Origin: Methylococcaceae bacterium
GTDB taxonomy: Bacteria > Pseudomonadota > Gammaproteobacteria > Methylococcales > Methylomonadaceae
Direction: 5' to 3'
Length of the DNA stretch: 29,177 nucleotides
Assembly (NCBI GenBank): GCA_030699345.1
Contig: JAUYMX010000429.1
Location: 1 to 29,177 of the forward strand
Each line of letters starts with the position of its first letter. Within the stretch, counting starts at the first letter, position 1. Below are positions 1-7,384 of the stretch, in pieces. The notes beneath the pieces were generated by a model. It was not told the origin of the DNA. It did no database searches and saw only the letters and a program-made list of their open reading frames with translations. A program made the translations under genes and the position numbers.

Positions 1-239
1 TGTCCATCAGTTAGTCGCTTTCCGGCCCACTTTCCCGATGCGATTTGAGGCACGGTCTTTTCTTGCTCAATGCCTGGATTTGCCCTCGGTTGTGTGGGGG
101 CAGGTTGTTGTTCTTGTCCGGTCTTTGCTGATTGTGCTTTGGTTGCTTCGGCCGCAGTTCCGATAATAGGGGCAATTGCGAGCGCTCCTAGTATCAGGCT
201 CGAGGCGGTGAGTTGCCGATGACTCATTCTGTATTTCAT
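1..239 (-). CDS. Secreted protein of unknown function, C-terminus cut by window edge
   Basis: Reading leftward from an ATG at 239 there is an open frame to the window edge with no stop, giving the first 79 residues. The start is preceded by GAGG five bases upstream. The N-terminus has a basic start (MKYRMSHR), a hydrophobic stretch and a likely signal peptidase site around IGTAAEA, so the protein is probably exported. The visible mature part is rich in Gln, Pro, Ala and Lys and looks like a flexible linker. It follows the 266-residue secreted protein by 56 bases on the same strand and is probably the third gene of that operon. I do not recognise the family, and the part that would carry a domain lies outside the window. 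Confidence 0.6.
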   Translation of the reverse strand, partial: MKYRMSHRQLTASSLILGALAIAPIIGTAAEATKAQSAKTGQEQQPAPTQPRANPGIEQEKTVPQIASGKWAGKRLTDG

Positions 240-295
240 ATAATCCTCATATATTCTTTAAAAATCCGAACCGTTAGTTAACTGAAAAACAATTT

Positions 296-1096
296 TTATT
301 GTTTTTCAGGCTTGGGTGGATAGGCGTCGTCGTAATCCAGTGTGAAGCGATAATCTTCAATCAGCTGAAAGTTCTTTTCGCGATGGCGATTCAAGATCAC
401 GCTGACCTCCCAAGGGCGGCTAAATACATTAGGGTCTTCGATGGTGGCTTTGTATTCAATGGTATTGGGGTCGATATATTTCCAGCGTTCGGTAACATGC
501 AGAGCATCGCTGTGATAATTACCGGCACGGTCAAACCAGGTTTTGTCGTTGAAATGTCTGACATCCACAACCAGCGTGTCGCCATCCCAATGACCACGAG
601 AATCACCTAACCACCAGTCCCAGGGATCTTCCGGATGTTCGGAGCCATTGGTATAAACAGTACGAACAGAGTGGCCGAATTGATGCACGATATTCACATC
701 ATTTGCACGCTGAAATATCTGAAACGGCTCAGGATAATAAATCCCGCGTGGCACACCCAGCGTATAGCCTTTGATTCTAGGGTCGTCTGTTTCTCTAGCT
801 TCGAAATTCTTCTTCTTTTGTTCCAGCGCTTTTGGTAAATATGGAATGACATTCCCTTCCACAATGCCCGGTCCGGGTGGTGCATCTTTGCGGTTTGAAT
901 GCGGTTCAAGATCGTAGTCGGCGGCACTGGTGGTTTGCCAAATTCCCGAAAAATCGGGTTTGCCGTTGCTCAGACGCGGAACTTTAATGCCAGCTGCGGT
1001 CGCATTTGTGGATGCAAAAGCCAAAACGCTGGCAGTCAGCAACAATGTCACACCAAGTTTGCTAAGCCATGGTTGTTGTTTTAATTGGTTATTCAA
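296..1096 (-). CDS. Exported protein with PDFSGIW motif, uncharacterised
   Basis: A 266-residue protein with an N-terminal signal peptide (hydrophobic residues about 15-33, cleavage near NATAA). The mature part starts with a PDFSGIW motif followed by a Pro-rich stretch. It ends with a conserved-looking region containing GHWDGDTLVVDV, FDRAG and HVTERW. This pattern occurs in a widespread family of secreted proteins of unknown activity; I know no established reaction. The start is a TTG, chosen because an AGGAG lies eight bases upstream and the next Met is well inside. It follows the DUF6152 gene by 38 bases on the same strand, and a further secreted protein follows. Co-occurrence of the two families suggests they act together in the periplasm, which is inference. 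Confidence 0.75.
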   Translation of the reverse strand: MNNQLKQQPWLSKLGVTLLLTASVLAFASTNATAAGIKVPRLSNGKPDFSGIWQTTSAADYDLEPHSNRKDAPPGPGIVEGNVIPYLPKALEQKKKNFEARETDDPRIKGYTLGVPRGIYYPEPFQIFQRANDVNIVHQFGHSVRTVYTNGSEHPEDPWDWWLGDSRGHWDGDTLVVDVRHFNDKTWFDRAGNYHSDALHVTERWKYIDPNTIEYKATIEDPNVFSRPWEVSVILNRHREKNFQLIEDYRFTLDYDDAYPPKPEKQ

Positions 1097-1104
1097 GAAC
1101 GTAT

Positions 1105-1109
1105 CTCCT
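1105..1109 (-). promoter_or_regulatory. Ribosome binding site fixing a TTG start
   Basis: On the minus strand this reads AGGAG, eight bases before the TTG at 1096. It is the evidence for using the unusual start codon of the PDFSGIW protein, since no ATG or GTG with a comparable site is in frame near the signal peptide. Confidence 0.6.
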
Positions 1110-1134
1110 GATTTTAATTGTTTGATCCAAACAT

Positions 1135-1581
1135 TTATTGCCCGGCACCAGCCGCGCCTGTTGTACCGCCAGCATTAGGGGCATCCAGCGCACCGCCAGT
1201 TTGATAGCTGCGCCCATCAGCAAAGGAGGTGGTGACTGCATAACCGAAGCTTTTGCCATTCTTGGCACGGTATGCTTTTATTGATACTTCAGTGCCTGCA
1301 GGCAGGCCTTTTTTGGTCAGTCCTTTTTGCTTTAAAGAGAACGGCGCGCCGAATTCGAATCCCCAATTGGTCGACGTGCCATCCGGTCCTTTTACATCCA
1401 GATACAGCCAACTATGTGGGTTTACCAGCTCAAACTTGGTCACAACGCCTTTTACTTCGACAGGTTGGTCGGCATCAAATTCGGCAGAAAAGGCATGATG
1501 GGCATCAGCTGGCACAGCGCCTACCAAGCTGGTGATTAGCAGCACATTAGCTAAAGAGGTTTTCAAAAAGCGGTTAGACAT
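1135..1581 (-). CDS. DUF6152 family periplasmic protein
   Basis: A 148-residue exported protein. I chose the ATG at 1581 (MSNRFLK) because GGAG lies seven bases upstream and it opens a normal signal peptide. The frame stays open further upstream, but that part looks non-coding. The predicted cleavage after ADA (residue 27) leaves a mature N-terminus beginning His-His-Ala-Phe, followed by an all-beta region with VKGVVTKFELVNPHSW, which matches the DUF6152 pattern and resembles a small OB-like barrel. The last 20 residues are Gly/Ala-rich and probably unstructured. It is the first gene of a three-gene minus-strand operon of exported proteins. Function is unknown; the family assignment is from the HHAF and NPHSW motifs. 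Confidence 0.8.
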   Translation of the reverse strand: MSNRFLKTSLANVLLITSLVGAVPADAHHAFSAEFDADQPVEVKGVVTKFELVNPHSWLYLDVKGPDGTSTNWGFEFGAPFSLKQKGLTKKGLPAGTEVSIKAYRAKNGKSFGYAVTTSFADGRSYQTGGALDAPNAGGTTGAAGAGQ

Positions 1582-2046
1582 GAGATTTCTCCAAAATACG
1601 TAATGATTAAATTGCAATTTATAAGATCGATTAATCAAGCACTTAATATGCAGTGGCTGCGCCGGTCGCAAGACCCCGATGATCCGATCAGGTTGATTAA
1701 TGATTCTCGGGTATTAGTAAAAGCAATTTTAATGCCGCTCTAAAATTTTTGGCCGCGGCATCAGGAGTTCTTAAGTAACTGTCTGAATAAGAAAAACTTT
1801 TGGAAAAAATAATATCTATTGTCTGGTAAACGAAAGTCTTTAATTATGATGTGATGCTTGTAACTGCTGTTTAATCAGCATGGCAGAAGCACATTCACGG
1901 AAGGGTTGTTGTTTTATGCACATCTTAAGAGCGTCGAATCCATCGCGATAAGTTGTGTCGAATGCAGCATTTGTCTAGTCCGAAACAGTTAATTTTGATA
2001 TTGTCCAAACCGAACCCATAAGCTAATCGATTATTTGAGGAAGGGA
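1582..2046. other. Divergent intergenic region, no gene seen
   Basis: This 465-base stretch lies between the leftward DUF6152 operon and the rightward DUF3465 gene, so it should hold both promoters. It is AT-rich, especially about 1785-1830 and 1850-1875. I see no open frame with a ribosome binding site, no tRNA and no strong -35/-10 pair that I would assign. A weak imperfect inverted similarity around 1673-1713 (CCCGA ... TCGGG) is the only structure noticed. Confidence 0.5.
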
Positions 2047-2481
2047 ATGAAAAAATTATTGATCATCGTCGTCGTTGCCATGTTGTATGTTGGCACGGTT
2101 AATAATGCCAGCTATGCAGTGGGCGAGACGGTTGCAGTTAGCCAAAACAGTGAGCAATTATTGGCTGAAGCTTATAAAACGCAGCGTAGTGATTTTCAAG
2201 TTCAGGGCACGGCTTCGGTCATCAAACTGCTTCCCGACGATAACAATGGCAGCCGACATCAACGGTTTCTTGTTCGCCTGAGTTCAGGCCAGACTTTACT
2301 AATCGCGCATAACACAAGCCTTGCTGCACGAATTGACGATCTGAAAGAAAAGGATAGCGTCGAGTTTTATGGTGAGTATGAGTGGAATAATAAAGGTGGC
2401 GTTATCCATTGGACGCATCGCGATCCCAAAGGTCACCATGCTTCGGGTTGGATTAAACACGCCGACCGAACCTTTCAATAA
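2047..2481 (+). CDS. DUF3465 family secreted protein
   Basis: A 144-residue protein starting at the ATG at 2047, with GAGGAAGG just upstream; an in-frame TTG twelve bases earlier overlaps that site and is unlikely to be the start. Residues 1-25 are a signal peptide (MKKLLII, hydrophobic core, cleavage after ASYA). The mature domain contains FLVRLSSGQTLLIAHN, DSVEFYGEYEWN and GVIHWTHRDPKGHHASGWI. The last is the hallmark of the DUF3465 family, small predicted beta-barrel proteins of unknown role. The histidines in its C-terminal third (HWTHRDPKGHH) could bind a metal, but this is not shown. The glucanase gene follows by 35 bases and they may be cotranscribed. Confidence 0.8.
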   Translation: MKKLLIIVVVAMLYVGTVNNASYAVGETVAVSQNSEQLLAEAYKTQRSDFQVQGTASVIKLLPDDNNGSRHQRFLVRLSSGQTLLIAHNTSLAARIDDLKEKDSVEFYGEYEWNNKGGVIHWTHRDPKGHHASGWIKHADRTFQ

Positions 2482-2516
2482 ATATTTGCTAATCCATTAA
2501 GTCAAAAGGACTCTAT

Positions 2517-3638
2517 ATGAACCAAGTATTCAACAATAACTACGGAAAAAAACTGCGCGGCGTCAATCTGGGTGGTTGGCTGGTGCTGGAAAAATGGATG
2601 ACACCGAGTGTTTTTGAAGGTTTACAAGCCGCCGATGAAACCACTTACTGCGTTGAATTAGGCGATCGTGCTGATGAGATACTTAAGCAACACTGGAATA
2701 CCTTTATCACCCGCGATGACTTTGCCTGGCTGGCGCAACGGGGCATTAATGCGGTGCGAATTCCAGTGGGACATTGGATATTTGGGGCGGGTTATCCTTA
2801 TCACAGAACTTATGGCGATAATCCTGAGCCATTTGTAGTGGGTGGCATTGAGGTGCTGGATCGTGCTTTTGATTGGGCTGAGGAGTTTGATTTAGCGATA
2901 GTATTGGATTTACACGCTGCGCCGGGATGCCAAAACGGTTTTGACAACGGCGGCATTCAAGATGTGTGCGAATGGCACACTCAGCCTGAATACATTAATT
3001 TTTCATTGCTTGTGCTGGAGCGTTTGGCTCAGCGCTATCAACAACGTCCTGCCTTGCATGCCATTGAAGTGCTCAATGAGCCGCGCTGGGATATACCCAC
3101 TGATGTGCTTAAAGACTTTTACCTCAATGCTTACCAGCGCATTCGTCTGTATTGTCAGCCTGAAGATGTGGCGGTGGTATTTCATGATGGCTTTAGGTCA
3201 TTTCATGAGTTCACGGGTTTTATCAGTCAGCCGGAATTTAGCAATGTGGTGTTTGATATGCACCGTTATCAATGTTTTGTTAGAGAGGATATTGATACCG
3301 ATATTTACGGACACATGCATAAAGCGGCAATTGATTGGAAAAACGAGGCGGATGAAATTATCAATGAGCTGGGTCAGCCCGTCTATTTAGGCGAATGGAG
3401 TTTGGGCCTTGATTTGAAGATAGTATCGCTGTGGGCCGAAGGGCCGTTTAATCACGCATTGGAAAATATGGATGATTTCCAAATGGATGTTGCCTATCGC
3501 GGTTATGCGGCCGCGCAATTACTTACCTTTGAGAAGTATTTGGGCTGGTTTTTTTGGAGTTACAAAACAGAGACCGCCCCCGCTTGGTGCTTTCGTGACT
3601 GCGTTGAGAAGGGCTGGTTACCTGATCGATTTGCTTGA
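2517..3638 (+). CDS. Glycoside hydrolase family 5, exo-1,3-beta-glucanase-like
   Basis: A 373-residue enzyme predicted to hydrolyse beta-glucosidic bonds by a retaining mechanism, most likely releasing glucose from 1,3-beta-glucan or related oligosaccharides. The N-terminal block RGVNLGGWLVLEKWMTPS closely follows fungal exo-1,3-beta-glucanases. Landmarks of the TIM barrel are RIPVGHW (81-87), DLHAAPG (131-137), the acid/base Glu188 in LNEP, HRY (249-251) and the nucleophile Glu293 in LGEW. Length fits a single catalytic domain. There is no signal peptide, transmembrane segment or binding module, so it is predicted to be cytoplasmic, unlike the fungal secreted enzymes. Start ATG has AAAGGA upstream. 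It lies 80 bases before xfp. Substrate specificity is inferred; other GH5 activities are possible. Confidence 0.85.
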   Translation: MNQVFNNNYGKKLRGVNLGGWLVLEKWMTPSVFEGLQAADETTYCVELGDRADEILKQHWNTFITRDDFAWLAQRGINAVRIPVGHWIFGAGYPYHRTYGDNPEPFVVGGIEVLDRAFDWAEEFDLAIVLDLHAAPGCQNGFDNGGIQDVCEWHTQPEYINFSLLVLERLAQRYQQRPALHAIEVLNEPRWDIPTDVLKDFYLNAYQRIRLYCQPEDVAVVFHDGFRSFHEFTGFISQPEFSNVVFDMHRYQCFVREDIDTDIYGHMHKAAIDWKNEADEIINELGQPVYLGEWSLGLDLKIVSLWAEGPFNHALENMDDFQMDVAYRGYAAAQLLTFEKYLGWFFWSYKTETAPAWCFRDCVEKGWLPDRFA

Positions 3639-3718
3639 TAACGGTAAGCTTGGCTGATGATTTTTGTGAACTACACTACACTTATTAAATTTAATATTTC
3701 CCTCTAAAGAGAACAGCC

Positions 3719-6106
3719 ATGACAACTCCCAACAGTGCTAATACGTCGTTGACGACGGAAGAAGTCCATTTATTGAATGCCTATTGGAGCGCCTGTAATT
3801 ACTTGGCCGCCGGCATGATTTATTTGCAAGATAATCCTCTGCTGAAAGAACCACTAAAACCTGAACATATCAAAAATCGACTGTTGGGCCATTGGGGTTC
3901 CAGTCCCGGTTTAAGCTTTATGTATGTGCATTTAAATCGGCTTATTAACAAATACGATCTCAATGCCTTGTTTATGGCCGGTCCAGGTCATGGCGCACCC
4001 GGTTTATTAGGTCCAATTTACTTAGAAGGCACTTACGCAGAGGTTTATCCCAACAAAGGTGAAGACGAAGAAGGATTGTTGCAATTCTTCAAGGAATTTT
4101 CATTTCCAGGCGGTATTGGTAGCCATTGCACACCGGAAATGCCGGGTTCCATCCACGAAGGCGGCGAGCTGGGTTACAGTATTTCCCATGCTTACGGCGC
4201 CGCGTTTGATAATCCTGACTTAATTGTGGCGGTGGCCGTCGGTGATGGTGAGTCAGAAACCGGACCGCTGGCTACTTCTTGGCATAGCAATAAATTTCTT
4301 AACCCAATTCGCGATGGCGCGGTGTTGCCCATCCTTCATCTCAACGGTTACAAAATCAACAACCCGACCATATTGTCGCGGGTTTCTCATGAGGAGCTGG
4401 AGCAGCTGTTTCAAGGTTATGGTTACACACCTTACTTTGTTGAAGGCAGCGATCCTGAAACCATGCATCAGTTAATGGCAAGCACGCTGGAAGCCTGCGT
4501 AGTTGAGATTCGCCGTATTCAAGAACACGCGCGCAGCACGGGTGATGCAACTAGACCGCGTTGGCCGATGATCGTTTTGCGCAGTCCCAAAGGCTGGACC
4601 GGACCAAAAGAAGTAGACGGTCACAAAGTGGAAGGTTTTTGGCGTTCACATCAAGTGCCATTGAGCAGCGTGAAAGAAAACCCTCAGCATCTTAAACAGT
4701 TGGAAGACTGGTTACGCAGCTATAAGCCTGAGCAATTGTTTGATGCCAATGGCACGCTGATCCCAGCCCTGAAAGCCTTAGCGCCCAAAGGTAATCGGCG
4801 TATGAGTGCCAATGCGCATACCAATGGCGGTTTGCTAAGAAAAGCGCTACGCATGCCGGATTTTCGTGATTACGCATTTACGCTGGATAAACCCGGCGCT
4901 GTCTCGGCGGAAAACACGCGGCCACTGGGTAAGTTTTTACGCGACATCATGCGCGAAAATATGACCAACTTCCGCGTGTTTGGACCGGATGAAAACAGCT
5001 CGAATAAACTGGACGATGTCTACGCCGTCAGCAAAAAAACCTGGCTGGCTGATCGTTTTCCGGAAGATACCGACGGCGGGGAATTATCTGCCGACGGTCG
5101 GGTGATGGAAATGTTGTCCGAGCATACTTTGGAAGGCTGGCTGGAAGGCTATTTGCTAACTGGGCGTCATGGCTTTTTTTCCACCTATGAAGCGTTTGTG
5201 CATGTGATTGACTCAATGTTCAATCAACATGCCAAATGGCTGGCGATGGCTAAAGCCGTATCCTGGCGCGCGCCTGTTTCGTCATTGAATTTGCTGATTA
5301 CCTCAACTGTCTGGCGGCAAGATCACAACGGTTTTACCCATCAAGACCCAGGCTTTTTGGATCTTGTAGTCAACAAAAGCTCCGAGGTGACGCGAATTTA
5401 CCTGCCACCTGACGTCAATTGCCTGTTGTCAGTCGCTAATCATTGTTTGAACAGCACTAACTACATCAACGTGATCGTCTGCGACAAACAAAAGCATCTG
5501 CAATATCTGGATATGGATGCCGCGATCAAGCATTGCACTAAAGGAATCGGTATTTGGGAATGGGCCAGCAGTGATGGTAACGCCGAGCCTGACTTAGTGA
5601 TGGCAAGTGCCGGGGATATTCCGACCAAAGAAGCACTAGCCGCCACCGCCTTGCTGCGTGAATTCTTCCCTGACATTAAAATTCGTTTTATTAACGTGGT
5701 GGATTTGTATAAGTTGGCGCCTACCAGCGAGCATCCGCATGGTTTGTCGGATCGAGATTTTGATAGCCTGTTTACTTTGAATAAACCGATCATCTTCAAT
5801 TTCCATGGTTATCCGTGGCTGATACACCGTCTGGCTTATCGTCGTAATAATCATAAAAACCTGCACGTGCGTGGCTACAAAGAAAAAGGCAGCATCAACA
5901 CGCCGCTGGAACTGGCCATTCAAAACGAAATTGACCGCTTCAGTCTGGCTATCGACGCAATTGATCGTATTCCAGCCTTGCAGGTGACAGGTGCACATGT
6001 AAAACAAAAACTGCGTGATCGTCAGATTGAATGTCGGGCATATGCCTATGAGCATGGGACTGACAGGCCGGAAGAAGATCATTGGCAATGGCCGGGCACG
6101 GTTTAG
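3719..6106 (+). CDS. xfp: Phosphoketolase (xylulose 5-phosphate / fructose 6-phosphate)
   Basis: A 795-residue thiamine diphosphate enzyme that cleaves xylulose 5-phosphate, and often fructose 6-phosphate, with phosphate to acetyl phosphate plus glyceraldehyde 3-phosphate or erythrose 4-phosphate. Length is normal for the family. Visible signatures include LLGHWGSSPG (56-65), the substrate-side GHGAPG (90-95), GSHCTPEMPGS (134-144) and the thiamine diphosphate/magnesium motif beginning GDGESETGPLATSWHS (175-190). The acetate kinase gene follows by 18 bases, so acetyl phosphate can be turned into acetate and ATP. In gammaproteobacterial methanotrophs this pair drains pentose phosphates of the RuMP cycle, especially when oxygen is short (family knowledge). 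No clear sigma-70 promoter was assigned in the 80-base gap upstream. Cytoplasmic. Confidence 0.96.
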   Translation: MTTPNSANTSLTTEEVHLLNAYWSACNYLAAGMIYLQDNPLLKEPLKPEHIKNRLLGHWGSSPGLSFMYVHLNRLINKYDLNALFMAGPGHGAPGLLGPIYLEGTYAEVYPNKGEDEEGLLQFFKEFSFPGGIGSHCTPEMPGSIHEGGELGYSISHAYGAAFDNPDLIVAVAVGDGESETGPLATSWHSNKFLNPIRDGAVLPILHLNGYKINNPTILSRVSHEELEQLFQGYGYTPYFVEGSDPETMHQLMASTLEACVVEIRRIQEHARSTGDATRPRWPMIVLRSPKGWTGPKEVDGHKVEGFWRSHQVPLSSVKENPQHLKQLEDWLRSYKPEQLFDANGTLIPALKALAPKGNRRMSANAHTNGGLLRKALRMPDFRDYAFTLDKPGAVSAENTRPLGKFLRDIMRENMTNFRVFGPDENSSNKLDDVYAVSKKTWLADRFPEDTDGGELSADGRVMEMLSEHTLEGWLEGYLLTGRHGFFSTYEAFVHVIDSMFNQHAKWLAMAKAVSWRAPVSSLNLLITSTVWRQDHNGFTHQDPGFLDLVVNKSSEVTRIYLPPDVNCLLSVANHCLNSTNYINVIVCDKQKHLQYLDMDAAIKHCTKGIGIWEWASSDGNAEPDLVMASAGDIPTKEALAATALLREFFPDIKIRFINVVDLYKLAPTSEHPHGLSDRDFDSLFTLNKPIIFNFHGYPWLIHRLAYRRNNHKNLHVRGYKEKGSINTPLELAIQNEIDRFSLAIDAIDRIPALQVTGAHVKQKLRDRQIECRAYAYEHGTDRPEEDHWQWPGTV

Positions 6107-6124
6107 ATTAGCGGGTTTAGCATC

Positions 6125-7312
6125 ATGAGCGCCTGCCTGCTGGTGATTAATGCCGGTTCATCGAGCATCAAATTTACGCTGTATGGCTTGACCGAAGACA
6201 CCGATCTTGCCGTTGAGATAAATGGGCAAGTGGCAGGCATAGGCGATCAGGGGCAATTTACCGCCTCCGACGCCGCTGGCAATAAACTCATTGATCAACA
6301 GCTGCCATCTCACGCAGTGGCTCTACATAGTCAAGCCTTTGAGGTTATTTATCACTGGCTGTTAGGTTATTTACAGGGGCGGACGTTGTTGGCAGTTGGG
6401 CACCGTATTGTACATGGGGGCCAGTTCTATGCGGCCCCCTCGCTCATTAACGATCAGGTGTTTGAGCATCTTGAAGCGCTAATTCCGCTGGCGCCACTGC
6501 ATCAACCGCACAATCTTGCGCCCATTCGGGAATTACAAAAACTTTTACCGACTTTGCCGCAAGTGGCCTGTTTTGATACGGCTTTCCATTACACCCAACC
6601 GGAAGTTGCTCATCGACTCGCTTTACCCAGAAAGTTTGCCGAGGCCGGTCTTCGGCGTTATGGCTTTCACGGGCTGTCTTATGAATATATTGCTAATTTA
6701 CTTCCGCAATTAAAGCTGGCTGGTGCGCGCGTCATTGTTGCGCATCTTGGCAGTGGTGCCAGCCTTTGCGCGTTAAAAGACGGCCGAAGTGTGGCGACGA
6801 CCATGGGTTTTTCACCATTAGATGGTTTAGTGATGGGTACGCGCTGCGGCAGTCTTGATCCGGGCGTATTGTTGTATTTAATGGATCATTACCAGATGGA
6901 TGCCCGCGCACTGGAAAAACTGCTTTATTTTCAATCTGGGCTGCTGGGAATTTCGGGCATTTCAGCCGATATGTCTATATTACTAGCCAGTCAGGATCAG
7001 CATGCACAAGAAGCCGTTGAATCATTCGTATACCGGGTCGGTCGCGAGCTCGGCTCGTTGGCTGCTGCGCTCGGCGGAATTGAAGCGCTAGTGTTTACAG
7101 GCGGCATCGGCGAACATTCTGAAATAATTCGTCAACGGATTTGCGAACAGGCGGCTTGGTTGGGAGTTGCGATAGACAGCACAGCAAATCAACAACAAAG
7201 CAGTTGGTTTTGCATTTCAGAATCAGAGTCTGCAGTCACGGCATGGGTAGTAAGGACTGACGAGAATCTGATGATTGCTCGTCACACCTTGAAATTGCTA
7301 AGTCAAAATTAA
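6125..7312 (+). CDS. ackA: Acetate kinase
   Basis: A 395-residue cytoplasmic kinase that interconverts acetyl phosphate plus ADP and acetate plus ATP. The N-terminal signature INAGSSSIKFTL (9-20) and the internal block HLGSGASLCALKDGRS followed by TTMGFSPLDGLVMGTRCG are those of the acetate kinase family, as is the C-terminal FTGGIGEHSE. Length is typical. It lies 18 bases after xfp and is almost certainly cotranscribed; its ribosome binding site is weak, which suits translational coupling. Together they form the phosphoketolase-acetate kinase route giving substrate-level ATP. A phosphotransacetylase gene is not present in the window. An imperfect hairpin follows before cydA. Confidence 0.96.
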   Translation: MSACLLVINAGSSSIKFTLYGLTEDTDLAVEINGQVAGIGDQGQFTASDAAGNKLIDQQLPSHAVALHSQAFEVIYHWLLGYLQGRTLLAVGHRIVHGGQFYAAPSLINDQVFEHLEALIPLAPLHQPHNLAPIRELQKLLPTLPQVACFDTAFHYTQPEVAHRLALPRKFAEAGLRRYGFHGLSYEYIANLLPQLKLAGARVIVAHLGSGASLCALKDGRSVATTMGFSPLDGLVMGTRCGSLDPGVLLYLMDHYQMDARALEKLLYFQSGLLGISGISADMSILLASQDQHAQEAVESFVYRVGRELGSLAAALGGIEALVFTGGIGEHSEIIRQRICEQAAWLGVAIDSTANQQQSSWFCISESESAVTAWVVRTDENLMIARHTLKLLSQN

Positions 7313-7314
7313 TT

Positions 7315-7349
7315 TCTTTGAGAGCTGTCTTAGAGGCAGCTTTCAAAGA
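7315..7349 (+). other. Imperfect hairpin between ackA and cydA
   Basis: TCTTTGAGAGCTG at 7315-7327 pairs with CAGCTTTCAAAGA at 7337-7349, thirteen pairs with one G.U, around a nine-base loop. There is no run of T after it, so it is not a standard intrinsic terminator. It may be a partial attenuator, a transcript-processing or stabilising stem separating the xfp-ackA and cyd segments, or chance. Confidence 0.45.
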
Positions 7350-7384
7350 TTTCGCTGGTTAGAACGTTTTTTGAGGAGAAAAGT

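Noticed and set aside
2941..3390. 149-residue alternative frame inside the GH5 gene
   Set aside because: Cys/Met/Trp-rich translation without domain features; the GH5 frame has both catalytic motifs in this stretch.
3664..3697. Sigma-70 promoter before xfp
   Set aside because: TTGTGA is followed by AT-rich sequence, but no -10 hexamer falls at an acceptable distance (13 or 22 bases), so I did not assign it.
5636..6088. 150-residue antisense open frame in xfp
   Set aside because: It lies wholly inside an intact, highly conserved phosphoketolase gene and shows no domain or ribosome binding site.
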